NCBI RefSeq assembly: GCF_035645195.1
Contig: NZ_DASQNA010000013.1
Coordinates: forward strand, 1-64,000
Length of the DNA: 64,000 nucleotides
Direction: 5' to 3'
Source: Paenibacillus sp.
Lineage (GTDB): Bacteria; Bacillota; Bacilli; Paenibacillales; YIM-B00363
Below, piece by piece: positions 50,480 to 60,821 of the stretch. Under the pieces are notes generated by a model. The model was not told the origin of the DNA, made no database searches, and was given only the letters and a program-made list of their open reading frames with translations. How positions within the stretch are numbered: position 1 is the stretch's first letter; every line of letters begins with the position of its first letter. The position numbers were made by a program, and so were the translations under genes.

Positions 50480-51385
50480 CTATGCCCTCGGATGGGCTCG
50501 ATTGTATATCGATTGCAGGTGGTCCTTCGTAACGTGCGTGTACACTTGCGTCGTGGACAAATGCGCGTGACCGAGCAGTTCCTGCACGCTTCGAAGATCG
50601 GCGCCCGCCTCCAGCAGATGCGTCGCGAACGTGTGGCGCAGCGTGTGCGGGCTGATCCGGTTCAAATCCGCGATGCGGTCCACGTATTTGTCCAAAATGC
50701 GGCGCACGCTCCGGTCGCTGAGCCGCGTGCCGTCGCGATTGAGGAAGAGCGCCTCCTCGCCGGCGCCTTGCGCCGACTTCGCGAGCAGTTCCGCGCGCCC
50801 TCTCTCTAGGTATACGCGAAGCGCGTCCGCGGCATGTTCGCCGACCGGCACCCAGCGCTCTTTCCCGCCTTTGCCGTACACGAGCGCCATGCCGAGCTCG
50901 AGCCGGACGTCGCCGACGTCGAGCCCGACGAGCTCGCCGACGCGGAGGCCGCTGCCGTACAGCAACTCGAACATCGCGCGGTCCCGCGCGCCGAGGCTCG
51001 TCGCGGCGTCCGGCTGCGCGAGCAGGCGGAGCGTCTGATCCGCGTACAAAAACTTCGGCAGCGGCTTCTCCAGCTTCGGGCTGCGCACCGACGCCAGCGG
51101 ATTCGAAGAGATTTGGCCCTCCTGCGTTAGAAAGCGAAAAAACGATCGCAGCGCGGACAGCTTACGCGCGACGGATCGCTTCGCCAATTGCTTTGCATGC
51201 AGGCTGGCCAAGAAGGATCGTACCGTCACGTGCGTGACGGACGACCACTCCTTGACGGATTGCTCGCCGAGAAATTCCAAAAACTGCGCCAAATCGGAGG
51301 CGTAATGACGAATCGTATGCGTAGAAGCGTTATGCTCCATCTCCATCGACAGCAAAAATCGTTCGACCCACTGATCCGAATTCAT
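50480..51385 (-). CDS. xerC: Tyrosine recombinase XerC
   Basis: Resolves chromosome dimers at dif together with XerD. It has 301 residues with a SAM-like N-terminal domain and a catalytic domain: Arg in LLYGSGLRVGELVGLDVG, HTLRHTFATHLLEAG, GHAHLSTTQVYTHV with the nucleophile Tyr. In the conserved trmFO-xerC-hslV-hslU-codY order, it is clearly the housekeeping copy and not the mobile one at 1277-2431. Confidence 0.97.
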   Translation of the reverse strand: MNSDQWVERFLLSMEMEHNASTHTIRHYASDLAQFLEFLGEQSVKEWSSVTHVTVRSFLASLHAKQLAKRSVARKLSALRSFFRFLTQEGQISSNPLASVRSPKLEKPLPKFLYADQTLRLLAQPDAATSLGARDRAMFELLYGSGLRVGELVGLDVGDVRLELGMALVYGKGGKERWVPVGEHAADALRVYLERGRAELLAKSAQGAGEEALFLNRDGTRLSDRSVRRILDKYVDRIADLNRISPHTLRHTFATHLLEAGADLRSVQELLGHAHLSTTQVYTHVTKDHLQSIYNRAHPRA

Positions 51386-51453
51386 GCGGTTTCCCCCGTG
51401 CCGCGGCGTACGTTCAAAGCGCTTCTTTCATCGTATCACAGCGCCGATTGCGT

Positions 51454-52773
51454 TTACAAGACAGGCTGACGGACGATTGTCGCAAAATTCCGAATTCGTT
51501 CGAGAGCGCGGTGGGCGATCGCTTCGTTCTTCTCTTTCTTATTGCGAATGCGCTCCTCGAGCGGCGGGAACAGTCCGAAATTCGCGTTCATCGGCTGGAA
51601 ATGCCGGAAGTCGGCCGTCGTAATATAGTGGGCCATACTGCCGAGCGCCGTGTCCTCCGGGAATACGAGCGGCTCCTGCCCGAGCGCGTGCCGCGCGGCG
51701 TTGATGCCGGCGATCAGCCCCGACGCGGCCGACTCGACGTAGCCTTCGACGCCGGTCATTTGGCCGGCGAAGAACAGGTCCTCGCGGTCGCGGTACTGGT
51801 ACGTCGGCTTCAGCAGCTTCGGCGAGTTGATGAACGTGTTCCGGTGCATGACGCCGAAGCGGACGAACTCCGCGTTCTCAAGCCCCGGGATCATGGAGAA
51901 CACGCGCTTCTGCTCGCCCCATTTCAGATGCGTCTGGAAGCCGACCATGTTGAACAGCGTGCCGGCCGTATTGTCCTGCCGCAGCTGCACGACGGCGTAT
52001 GGCTGCTTGCCCGTGCGCGGATCGACGAGGCCGACGGGCTTCAGCGGCCCGAACAGCAGCGTCTGTTTTCCGCGCTTTGCCATTACCTCGATCGGCATGC
52101 AGCCTTCGAAGTAAATTTCCTTCTCGAATTCTTTCAGCGGGGCCGCCTCGGCCGTGACGAGCGCGTCGTAGAAGGCGTTCCATTCGTCCTCGTTCATCGG
52201 GCAGTTCAGGTACGCCGCCTCGCCTTTGTCGTAGCGGGAGGCGAGGAACACCTTGTCCATGTCGATGGAATCCTTCTCGACGATCGGCGCCGCCGCATCG
52301 TAGAAGTAGAAATAATCTTCGCCGGTCAGCTTCTTGATTTTCTCCGACAGCTCCGGCGACGTCAGCGGTCCCGTGGCGATGACGACGATGCCGGACGGAA
52401 TGTCCGGCATCTCCTCCGTGCGCACGTCGATCAGCGGATGCTCGCGCAGACGCGACGTCACCTCGCCCGAGAAGCCGTCGCGGTCGACCGCGAGCGCCCC
52501 GCCCGCAGGCACGGCATTATGATCGGCCGCGGACAGGATGAGCGAATCGAGCAGACGCATCTCTTCCTTCAGCACGCCCACCGCGTTCGTCAGTCCGTTC
52601 GCCCGCAGGCTGTTGCTGCAGACGAGCTCCGCGAATTTATCGGTATGATGCGCCGGCGTTTTGCGCGCCGGGCGCATTTCGTACAGCGTAACGCGTACGC
52701 CGCTCGACGCGATTTGCCAGGCCGCTTCGCTGCCGGCGAGACCCGCGCCGATGACGGTCACATGCGGTTCCAT
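51454..52773 (-). CDS. trmFO: tRNA (uracil-5-)-methyltransferase TrmFO (Gid)
   Basis: Folate- and FAD-dependent enzyme making m5U54 in the T loop of tRNA. It has 439 residues. The FAD-binding motif is [17 protein letters not shown]. Conserved family blocks are [35 protein letters not shown] and [18 protein letters not shown]. Encoded between topA and xerC as in other Bacillota. Confidence 0.97.
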   Translation of the reverse strand: MEPHVTVIGAGLAGSEAAWQIASSGVRVTLYEMRPARKTPAHHTDKFAELVCSNSLRANGLTNAVGVLKEEMRLLDSLILSAADHNAVPAGGALAVDRDGFSGEVTSRLREHPLIDVRTEEMPDIPSGIVVIATGPLTSPELSEKIKKLTGEDYFYFYDAAAPIVEKDSIDMDKVFLASRYDKGEAAYLNCPMNEDEWNAFYDALVTAEAAPLKEFEKEIYFEGCMPIEVMAKRGKQTLLFGPLKPVGLVDPRTGKQPYAVVQLRQDNTAGTLFNMVGFQTHLKWGEQKRVFSMIPGLENAEFVRFGVMHRNTFINSPKLLKPTYQYRDREDLFFAGQMTGVEGYVESAASGLIAGINAARHALGQEPLVFPEDTALGSMAHYITTADFRHFQPMNANFGLFPPLEERIRNKKEKNEAIAHRALERIRNFATIVRQPVL

Positions 52774-52791
52774 GCTTGCATTTCTCCTTTA

Positions 52792-54891
52792 TTAAGCTTC
52801 CTCTTGCTCCTGCTCTTCATGCTTGTGCGTGCAGACGGTGCATTGAATCGTCGCGCCGCTGCGCGTCCGCTTCTTGACGAGCAGCTCGCCGCAGTCGGGA
52901 CAAGGATCGGCCACCGGCTGATCCCACGACACGAAATCGCACTCCGGATACGTGTCGCAGCCGTAAAACACGCGGCCCCGCTTGCTGCGCCGCTCGACGA
53001 TGCGCCCCTTCTTGCATTTCGGGCACGCCACGCCGACATCCTTGACGATCGGCTTCGCGTTGCGGCAGTCCGGAAAGCCCGAGCAGGCCAAAAACTTGCC
53101 GAACCGGCCCATTTTGTACACCATCGGCCGCCCGCATTTGTCGCACATTTCGTCCGACACTTCGTCCTGCAGCTCGACTTCCTTCATTTCTTCTTCGGCC
53201 ACTTCAAGCCGTTTCTCGAACGCCCCGTAAAATTCGGAAAGCACCTTGACCCAATCCGCTTTCCCTTCTTCGACGAAATCGAGATCCTCTTCCATGTGCG
53301 CCGTGAATTCGACATCGAGAATTTCCGGAAAGAACTCCTCCATCATCGCGACGACCATATCCCCGAGCTCCGTCGGGAAAAACTTTTTCTCCTCGAGCGC
53401 GACGTAGCCTCGTTTTTGGATCGTTTCCAAAATCGGGGCGTACGTGCTCGGACGGCCGATGCCGAGCTCTTCCAGCGCCCGAACGAGGCGGGATTCCGTA
53501 TACCTTGGAGGAGGCTGCGTAAAATGCTGTTTCGGCTCGATCGAACTCGTCTTCAGCTCTTGCCCTTTCGCAAGCGGCGGCAAAAACTTGTCTTCGTCCG
53601 CCGCGCTCACGCCGTCGTCGTTGCCTTCGACGTACACTTTCATAAAGCCCGGGAACTTCACCTTCGAGCCGACCGCCCGGAACGTCACGCCGCCTGCCGT
53701 CAGGTCCGCCGTGACCGTGTCGAGCACGGCCGACGTCATTTGGCTCGCGACGAAGCGCTCCCATACGAGCTTATACAGGCGGTATTGGTCGCGCGACAAG
53801 TACGGCTTCACCGCTTCGGGCTCGTATTTGACGGACGTCGGGCGAATGCCCTCGTGCGCATCCTGCGCGTTCGCGTTTTTCTTCGTGTAATTGCGAGGCG
53901 TCTCCGGCACGAACGCCGGTCCGAACGCGCTCGCGATATATTCGCGGGCTTCCTCCTGCGCGACGGGCGAAATGCGCGTCGAGTCGGTACGCATATACGT
54001 AATCAAACCGACCGTGCCCTCTTTGCCGAGATCGACGCCCTCGTACAGCTGCTGCGCGATCTGCATCGTCTTGGCGGCGCGGAAATTCAACTTGCGCGCG
54101 GCTTCCTGCTGCATCGAGCTCGTGATGAACGGCGGCGACGGGTGGCGCTGACGCTCCCGCTCCTTGATCTCTTCGACAACGAACCGGTGATCGCCGATCG
54201 CCGCGAGCACCCGCTTCACTTCATCCTCGTTCGGCAGCTCTTTCTTCTCGCCGCCTTCGCCGTAAAACTTCGCCTCGAACGTCGCGCCGTCGGTCGCAAG
54301 CTGCGCCGTGATCGACCAGTATTCTTCCGGCTCGAACGCTTTGATTTCCTTCTCGCGGTCGGAAACGAGCTTCACCGCGACCGATTGCACGCGGCCGGCG
54401 GACAGCCCTTTCTTGACCTTCTTCCACAGCAGCGGGCTGATCTTGTAGCCGACGAGCCGGTCCAAGATGCGCCGCGCCTGCTGCGCGTTCACAAGGTCCT
54501 TATTGATCGGGCGCGGATGCTTGAACGCTTCCTTCACGGCCTGCTTCGTGATCTCGTTGAACACGACGCGGCATTCCTCGGTATCGTCCAGCTCCAAATA
54601 ATGCGCCAAGTGCCAGGCGATCGCTTCCCCTTCGCGGTCGGGGTCGGCCGCCAGATAAACGCGCTTGACCTTTTTGCGGGCGTCCTTCAGCTCTTTCAGC
54701 ACGTCGCCCTTGCCGCGGATCGTAATATATTTCGGCTGGAAGCCCTGGTCGATTTCCACGCCGATTTGGCTTTTCGGCAAATCCCGGATATGGCCCATCG
54801 ACGCTTTGACGATATACTTGCTTCCTAAATATTTGCCTATCGTCTTCGCTTTGGCCGGCGATTCAACGATGACGAGCGTATCGGCTGCCAT
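52792..54891 (-). CDS. topA: DNA topoisomerase I
   Basis: Type IA topoisomerase relaxing negative supercoils. It has 699 residues. The TOPRIM domain is at the N-terminus ([33 protein letters not shown]), and the active-site Tyr lies in [14 protein letters not shown]. Three C-terminal Cys4 zinc ribbons follow ([27 protein letters not shown]), the normal Gram-positive number. It sits 20 bp after dprA. Confidence 0.98.
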   Translation of the reverse strand: MAADTLVIVESPAKAKTIGKYLGSKYIVKASMGHIRDLPKSQIGVEIDQGFQPKYITIRGKGDVLKELKDARKKVKRVYLAADPDREGEAIAWHLAHYLELDDTEECRVVFNEITKQAVKEAFKHPRPINKDLVNAQQARRILDRLVGYKISPLLWKKVKKGLSAGRVQSVAVKLVSDREKEIKAFEPEEYWSITAQLATDGATFEAKFYGEGGEKKELPNEDEVKRVLAAIGDHRFVVEEIKERERQRHPSPPFITSSMQQEAARKLNFRAAKTMQIAQQLYEGVDLGKEGTVGLITYMRTDSTRISPVAQEEAREYIASAFGPAFVPETPRNYTKKNANAQDAHEGIRPTSVKYEPEAVKPYLSRDQYRLYKLVWERFVASQMTSAVLDTVTADLTAGGVTFRAVGSKVKFPGFMKVYVEGNDDGVSAADEDKFLPPLAKGQELKTSSIEPKQHFTQPPPRYTESRLVRALEELGIGRPSTYAPILETIQKRGYVALEEKKFFPTELGDMVVAMMEEFFPEILDVEFTAHMEEDLDFVEEGKADWVKVLSEFYGAFEKRLEVAEEEMKEVELQDEVSDEMCDKCGRPMVYKMGRFGKFLACSGFPDCRNAKPIVKDVGVACPKCKKGRIVERRSKRGRVFYGCDTYPECDFVSWDQPVADPCPDCGELLVKKRTRSGATIQCTVCTHKHEEQEQEEA

Positions 54892-54911
54892 CTCCCCTGC
54901 ACCCCATTCCG

Positions 54912-56012
54912 TCAGTTCACTTTCACGATATACTGCGACCCGGGCAGCGCCCGAATCCGATTCTTTACGAGTAACGATAACAAAACCGTATGCAAATGTC
55001 CAAAACTATGACCCGTTCTCGCGATCATTTCGTCGATCGTCATCGCTTCGCCGCCCATGACGGCGACGAGCTCCGCCTCCTCCGGCGTCAATCCGGCGGT
55101 ATCGACCGCGCGCGCCGGGGCGGCCGATGTCCCGGGCCGCTGCCCGATTTCCTCGAGCAGCTCGGCCGGCGACAGCGCCAGCTTCGCTCCGTCGCGGATC
55201 AGGCCGTAGACGCCGGCGCTTTTGGCCGACGTTATGTGCCCCGGCACGCCGAACACGTCACGCCCGTGCTTCAGGGCGTAATCGGCCGTCTGCAGCGAGC
55301 CGCTTTTGGCGGCGGCCTCGACGACGAGCGTGGCGCAGGCGATGCCCGCGATGATCCGGTTGCGCCAAGGGAACGTCAGCTTCGACGGCTTCGCGTTCCA
55401 GGCGTACTCCGTCACGACGATGCCCTTCGACGCGATGGCGCGCTGCAGCGCATGATGCTCGGGCGGGTAGACGACGTTGAGCCCGTTGCCGAGCACGGCG
55501 ATCGTCGCCCCCGTCGTCCGGAGCGCCCCCGCATGCGCGTACGAGTCGACGCCGCGCGCGAGCCCGCTGACGACCGGCACGCCGGCGGCGGCCAGCTCGG
55601 CGCCGAACCACCCCGCGACCTCGCGTCCGTACGCGGTCGGATGACGCGAGCCGACGACGGCCACGGAGGCCCGCTGCAGCAGTTCGAGGTCGCCTTGCGC
55701 GTACAGCACCCAAGGCGGCCGGTACATGTACCTCAGCCACGGCGGATACGCCGTATCGAAGAACGTGATCGGGGCTACGCCGCGGCTCTCATAGAACCTA
55801 AGTTTACCCGCTATGGATTCATTCGTCAAAAGCGCGTCGATTTTGGCGGCCAATTCCGTCGGCACGCCCGCGCCCGCGATCCTCGCCGCGGCCGGTTTGT
55901 CGAGCAGCGCCGTGAAATCCGGGAACGCGTCCGCGATTTTTTCGATCGTCTCCCAATCGACGCCTTCGATTTCGTGGACGGCCAGCAGCACATCCCTCTC
56001 CTTCATCATCAT
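54912..56012 (-). CDS. dprA: DNA processing protein DprA
   Basis: Binds incoming single-stranded DNA and loads RecA during transformation. It has 366 residues. An N-terminal SAM-like domain is followed by the Rossmann-type core ([46 protein letters not shown]) and a C-terminal winged helix ([20 protein letters not shown]) after a short linker. Three ATGs in a row follow AAAGGGGAATGG; the first is taken. Neighbouring comM is also a competence-linked gene. Confidence 0.95.
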   Translation of the reverse strand: MMMKERDVLLAVHEIEGVDWETIEKIADAFPDFTALLDKPAAARIAGAGVPTELAAKIDALLTNESIAGKLRFYESRGVAPITFFDTAYPPWLRYMYRPPWVLYAQGDLELLQRASVAVVGSRHPTAYGREVAGWFGAELAAAGVPVVSGLARGVDSYAHAGALRTTGATIAVLGNGLNVVYPPEHHALQRAIASKGIVVTEYAWNAKPSKLTFPWRNRIIAGIACATLVVEAAAKSGSLQTADYALKHGRDVFGVPGHITSAKSAGVYGLIRDGAKLALSPAELLEEIGQRPGTSAAPARAVDTAGLTPEEAELVAVMGGEAMTIDEMIARTGHSFGHLHTVLLSLLVKNRIRALPGSQYIVKVN

Positions 56013-56032
56013 CCATTCCCCTTTCGCTCGGA

Positions 56033-56081
56033 AAATAAAAGAACCTCCCGCCCTCGGCCTGCTGGCCGAAAACGAGAGGTT
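56033..56081 (-). terminator. Intrinsic terminator after sucCD
   Basis: AACCTCCCG (56042-56050) pairs with CGAGAGGTT (56073-56081), with an inner CGGCC/GGCCG stem. On the minus strand the hairpin is followed by TTCTTTTATTTT. It lies between sucD and dprA. Confidence 0.85.
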
Positions 56082-56114
56082 GCTTACCTGCTCATGTGTT
56101 GCTATGCTTTCAAA

Positions 56115-57047
<933 letters not shown>

Positions 57048-57084
57048 TGGGATTCCTCACTTCCTTTAATCTGTAATGAGGCGA

Positions 57085-58245
57085 TTACTTAACGAGCGAA
57101 ACGATCTTCTGCGCGCCGTCCGCCATCGAATCCGCGGCCACGATGTTGAGGCCCGACTCGTTCAAAATTTGCTTGCCGAGCTCGACGTTCGTGCCTTCCA
57201 GGCGCACGACGAGCGGCTTGTCCAAGCCGATTTGGCGAGCTGCCGTCACGACGCCGTTCGCGATGACGTCGCAGCGCATGATGCCGCCGAAAATGTTGAC
57301 GAAAATGCCTTTCACTTTCGAGTCGGAGAGGATGATCTTGAACGCTTCCGTAACCTTCTCCGTCGTCGCGCCGCCGCCGACGTCGAGGAAGTTCGCAGGC
57401 TCGCCGCCGTAATATTTAATGATGTCCATCGTCGCCATCGCGAGGCCTGCACCGTTGACCATGCAGCCGATGTTGCCGTCGAGCGCGATGTACGACAGAT
57501 CGAACTTCGAAGCTTCGATTTCCTTCTCGTCTTCTTCGTCCAAGTCGCGAAGCTCGACGATGTCCTTGTGGCGGAACAGCGCGTTCGAATCGAAGTTCAG
57601 CTTCGCGTCGAGCGCCATCACTTCGCCGTCGCCCGTGACGACGAGCGGGTTGATTTCCGCGATGGAGCAATCTTTCTCGACGAACGCTTGATACAGCGCC
57701 GTCATGAACGATACCGCTTTGTTGACGAGCGGACCCGGGATGTTGATCGCGTACGCCAGCTTGCGCGCTTGGAACGGCGCGAGGCCGACCGCCGGATCGA
57801 TCACTTCTTTGAAAATTTTCTCCGGCGTATGCGCCGCTACTTCTTCGATTTCCGTGCCGCCCTCTTCGGACGCCATCATCGTGACGCGGCCCGTGCCGCG
57901 GTCGACGACCAAACCTATGTAATATTCTTTCTTAATATCGCAGCCTTGTTCGATCAAGAGACGCTTGACTTCTTTGCCTTCCGGCCCCGTTTGATGCGTT
58001 ACGAGCGTCTTGCCGATCAACTCGGACGCGTAATTGCGCACGTCGTCGAGGCTTTTTGCAATTTTAACGCCGCCCGCTTTCCCGCGGCCGCCGGCGTGGA
58101 TTTGCGCTTTCACGACAGTGACCGGCGTGCCGAGCTTCTTCGCCGCTTCGACGGCTTCGTCGGCCGTGAACGCCACGTATCCCTCCGGAACTTTCACGCC
58201 ATACTGCTTGAGCACAGCTTTCGCTTGATACTCGTGAATGTTCAT
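57085..58245 (-). CDS. sucC: Succinyl-CoA synthetase beta subunit
   Basis: Nucleotide-binding subunit of succinyl-CoA synthetase. It has 386 residues with an ATP-grasp fold: [20 protein letters not shown] at the N-terminus, [35 protein letters not shown] and the C-terminal [32 protein letters not shown] precedes the ATG. An extended -10 promoter lies about 75 bp upstream. Confidence 0.98.
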   Translation of the reverse strand: MNIHEYQAKAVLKQYGVKVPEGYVAFTADEAVEAAKKLGTPVTVVKAQIHAGGRGKAGGVKIAKSLDDVRNYASELIGKTLVTHQTGPEGKEVKRLLIEQGCDIKKEYYIGLVVDRGTGRVTMMASEEGGTEIEEVAAHTPEKIFKEVIDPAVGLAPFQARKLAYAINIPGPLVNKAVSFMTALYQAFVEKDCSIAEINPLVVTGDGEVMALDAKLNFDSNALFRHKDIVELRDLDEEDEKEIEASKFDLSYIALDGNIGCMVNGAGLAMATMDIIKYYGGEPANFLDVGGGATTEKVTEAFKIILSDSKVKGIFVNIFGGIMRCDVIANGVVTAARQIGLDKPLVVRLEGTNVELGKQILNESGLNIVAADSMADGAQKIVSLVK

Positions 58246-58318
58246 CTGTAAACCTCCTATTCGATTCTATGGACGCCTACTACTCGATTGCCAATGAGCA
58301 TGGGACACCAACTTTTCC

Positions 58319-58328
58319 ATTGTATCAC
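58319..58328 (-). promoter_or_regulatory. Extended -10 promoter of sucCD
   Basis: On the minus strand GTGATACAAT has a TACAAT -10 (58324-58319) preceded by TG with one base between, the extended -10 form. The -35 region (about 17 bases upstream) is a poor match. The start codon of sucC lies about 75 bp further on. Confidence 0.5.
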
Positions 58329-58435
58329 GAACGTGGAACATTTTCCTCACAATCAATCAACTTTCGACATTAATTTTGCTTGTATCCCTTATAACTTTTC
58401 CAAATAGTGCACAGAACATTTTGGCTGTCTTACAG

Positions 58436-58463
58436 TTGTTTTCGACGGGAATCGTGCTAAAAT
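58436..58463 (+). promoter_or_regulatory. Promoter of comM
   Basis: TTGTTT (58436-58441) and TAAAAT (58458-58463), 16 bases apart, form a plausible sigma-A promoter. The expected start site near 58470 places the following terminator hairpin in the transcribed leader. Confidence 0.5.
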
Positions 58464-58489
58464 TATGGGTAGAGCAAGCGATGAGGAAG

Positions 58490-58531
58490 CACCTCTCCTT
58501 CGAGACCAACCATCGAAGAGAGGTGTTTTTT
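58490..58531 (+). terminator. Attenuator-like terminator in the comM leader
   Basis: CACCTCTCCTTCGA (58490-58503) pairs with TCGAAGAGAGGTG (58513-58525) with one bulge, followed directly by six T (58526-58531). This is a complete intrinsic terminator, yet it stands only 4 bases before the comM ATG. The right arm contains the only Shine-Dalgarno-like sequence (GAGAGGTG) for comM. So folding would both stop transcription and hide the ribosome-binding site. A small RNA of about 60 nt ending here is the alternative. Confidence 0.75.
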
Positions 58532-58535
58532 AATT

Positions 58536-60134
58536 ATGTACGGCATTTGTTACGGAGCGTGCATGCACGGAATCGACGGAAAGACGGTGCGCGTGGAGGT
58601 CGATTTGTCGAACGGGCTGCCGACGTTTTCGATCGTGGGACTGCCGGACAGCGCGGTGCGCGAGTCGACGGAGCGGGTGCGGGCGGCTTTGAAAAACGGT
58701 TCGTTCGAATTCCCGCTGCGGCGAATTACGGTCAATTTGGCGCCGGCGGACGTGCGCAAGGAAGGCGCGGCGTTCGACCTCGCGATCGCGGTAGGCATTC
58801 TTTTGACGAGCGGGCAGTGGCCCGCCTCGCTCGCCGACGGCACGTTGTTTTTAGGCGAGCTGAGCCTGCACGGCGACGTGCGTCCGGTCCCCGGCGTGCT
58901 CGCGATGGCGCTCGCCGCGCGGGACGACGGCTTTTCGCGCCTCGTCGTGCCGTGGGACAACGCGCGGGAAGCGGCGCTCGTCGACGGGCTGGAGATCGTC
59001 CCGGTGAGACGCCTCGCGGACGTTCTGTCTCCCGGGCGGGACGATGCCGAAGACGGCGCCGACGGGGCCTCTGCGGGAAAGCGCGTGCCGCAGAAGGCGG
59101 AGCCGCCCGGCGAGGAGCTCGATTTCGCCGACGTCGTCGGCCAGCTGCAGTCGAAGCGGGCGCTCGCCGTGGCGGCGGCCGGCCGCCACAACGTGCTGTT
59201 TATCGGTCCGCCGGGCTCCGGCAAGACGATGCTGATGCGGCGGCTCGGCACGATATTGCCGCCGCTCGACGACGACGAGGCGCTCGAGGTGACGAAGGTA
59301 TACAGCGCGTCGGGAATGCTCGCCGACCGCGGCGCCCTCGTCCGGCGGCGTCCGTTCCGCGCCCCTCATCATACGATTTCGACGCAGGGGCTCATCGGCG
59401 GCGGCGCCTCCCCGCGGCCCGGCGAGGCGAGCCTCGCGCATCGGGGTGTCTTGTTCCTCGACGAGCTGCCGGAATTTCCGCGCGCGGTGCTCGAGGCGCT
59501 GCGGCAGCCGCTCGAGGACGGCGCCGTGACGATCGCCAGGGCCAAAGGCGCCTTCACCTTCCCGGCGCGGTTCGCGCTCGCGGCGACGATGAATCCGTGC
59601 CCATGCGGGTACGACGGCTACGAATTCGACAACCGCGGCTGCAGCTGCCCGCTGCCGCGGAGAATCGCGTACTTGTCGCGGCTGTCCGGCCCGCTCATCG
59701 ATCGAATCGACATGACGATGGACGTGCCGCGCTTAACCCCCGGAGAGGCCGCCGCCTGGACTCAGACCGGCGCTGCCCTGGATACAGGGCGGCTGCGGGA
59801 GCTCGTCGAGCGGGCGCAGGCGGCGCAGCGGGAACGGTACGCCGGGACGGGCATCCGCTGCAACGCGGAGCTGTCCGGCAAGTTGCTGCGCCGGTACTGC
59901 CCGCTGAGCCCCGATGCGTCCGAGCTGCTGCTCCGGGCGTACGGCTCTCTAGGCCTCAGCGCCCGCGCCCACGACCGCGTACTTAAGGTCGCGCGCACGA
60001 TCGCGGACGTGGAAGGCGCGGAGCGCATCGAGGCGGCGCACATGAACGAGGCGCTGTCCTACCGCGCGTTCGAGCTGCGGCAGCAGCGCCTCCGAGAAGG
60101 AACGAAGCTCGGAGCCGACGCCCCGAGCCGATAA
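58536..60134 (+). CDS. comM: ComM/YifB-type AAA+ ATPase (Mg-chelatase-like)
   Basis: A helicase-like ATPase; ComM in naturally competent bacteria drives branch migration of integrated DNA. It has 532 residues. An N-terminal Lon-protease-like fold (VEVDLSNGLPTFSIVGLPDS, RITVNLAPADVRKEGAAFDL) lies before a central AAA+ domain with Walker A FIGPPGSGKTMLMRRL and Walker B GVLFLDELPEFPRAVLEAL. A Cys cluster (NPCPCGY...RGCSCP) and a C-terminal Mg-chelatase domain follow. It is the only large plus-strand gene and splits the conserved yraN-sucC order of B. subtilis, though this place is common for comM in related genera. Confidence 0.95.
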   Translation: MYGICYGACMHGIDGKTVRVEVDLSNGLPTFSIVGLPDSAVRESTERVRAALKNGSFEFPLRRITVNLAPADVRKEGAAFDLAIAVGILLTSGQWPASLADGTLFLGELSLHGDVRPVPGVLAMALAARDDGFSRLVVPWDNAREAALVDGLEIVPVRRLADVLSPGRDDAEDGADGASAGKRVPQKAEPPGEELDFADVVGQLQSKRALAVAAAGRHNVLFIGPPGSGKTMLMRRLGTILPPLDDDEALEVTKVYSASGMLADRGALVRRRPFRAPHHTISTQGLIGGGASPRPGEASLAHRGVLFLDELPEFPRAVLEALRQPLEDGAVTIARAKGAFTFPARFALAATMNPCPCGYDGYEFDNRGCSCPLPRRIAYLSRLSGPLIDRIDMTMDVPRLTPGEAAAWTQTGAALDTGRLRELVERAQAAQRERYAGTGIRCNAELSGKLLRRYCPLSPDASELLLRAYGSLGLSARAHDRVLKVARTIADVEGAERIEAAHMNEALSYRAFELRQQRLREGTKLGADAPSR

Positions 60135-60153
60135 GTCGATAGGATCACGCGTA

Positions 60154-60528
60154 CTAAAACGCGTCCTCGATATAATCAAGGGAGACAACGATCCCTTCTC
60201 CGTCCAACACGACGCCCGCGCAATCGAACCGGAAGCGCGCGGCCGCCGAAGACGTCTGCTGCAGATACGCTTCGGCGACGCGCCGCACCTTGCTTCGTTT
60301 CTTCGGCGTGACCGACTCGAGCGGCGCGCCGAAGGCGCCGAGCGTCCTCGCAGATCGCGACCGCACCTCGACGAAGGCGATCGTCCCGTCCTTCGCCGCG
60401 ATGACGTCGATCTCGCCGATGCGGCAGCGCCAATTGACGGCGAGGATCTCGTACCCGCGATCTTCCAAGTACGCCGCGACGGCCTTCTCCCCGGCGGCGC
60501 CCAACGGACGCCGGCGATCCCCGATCAA
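60154..60528 (-). CDS. yraN: YraN family (UPF0102) nuclease-like protein
   Basis: A 124-residue restriction-endonuclease-fold protein. The conserved pattern includes GEKAVAAYLEDRGYEILAVN, WRCRIGEIDVIAAKDG and IAFVEVRSR, containing the Glu, Asp and Glu-x-(Lys/Arg) positions of the nuclease core. The biochemical role is unproven. Its ATG overlaps the stop of the ylqH gene by 4 bases. Confidence 0.92.
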   Translation of the reverse strand: MIGDRRRPLGAAGEKAVAAYLEDRGYEILAVNWRCRIGEIDVIAAKDGTIAFVEVRSRSARTLGAFGAPLESVTPKKRSKVRRVAEAYLQQTSSAAARFRFDCAGVVLDGEGIVVSLDYIEDAF

Positions 60529-60821
60529 CGCGCTTCATCCTTTCGCTCGACGCTCTCCCTCGCCGCTTGATCCGTCCGGTACACGAAGCTCAATATTTCC
60601 GCCACAAGCCGGTACAGCTCCGGCGGAATTTCTTGCTCCAAGTCGAGTTTGGCAAGCACCTCGACGAGCGACGCGTCCTCGCGCACAGGCACCCCGTGCT
60701 CGGCAGCGATCGCCACGATCCGTTCCGCCACGTGCCCCTTCCCTTTCGCCTTGACGACCGGAGCCGCGGCGGCTTCGTTCGAATACGACAGCGCCACCGC
60801 CTGTTTCGGTTGTTTCGTCAT
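60525..60821 (-). CDS. ylqH: YlqH, free-standing FlhB cytoplasmic-domain protein
   Basis: A 98-residue protein that aligns along its length with the part of FlhB just after the NPTH cleavage site. Compare AVALSYSNE and IPPELYRLVAEILSFVYR here with AVAIRYDGNE and VPQEMFHAVAEVLAYVYK in FlhB at 29464-30570. It lacks the membrane helices and the NPTH motif itself. Such FlhB-like fragments can stand in for the FlhB C-terminal domain in some bacteria (known as FhlB). The start at 60821 overlaps the upstream FliK-like gene by 4 bases. Confidence 0.9.
   Translation of the reverse strand: MTKQPKQAVALSYSNEAAAAPVVKAKGKGHVAERIVAIAAEHGVPVREDASLVEVLAKLDLEQEIPPELYRLVAEILSFVYRTDQAARESVERKDEAR

Noticed and set aside
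51448-54828. 1126-codon open frame opposite topA and trmFO
   Set aside because: It mirrors two well-recognised genes codon for codon and has Arg/His/Asp-rich nonsense composition. Long antisense frames are expected from the high GC at third positions.
58376-59986. 536-codon open frame overlapping comM in another frame
   Set aside because: comM is certain in the frame starting at 58536; this frame is Arg-rich and motif-free and reads through the terminator hairpin.
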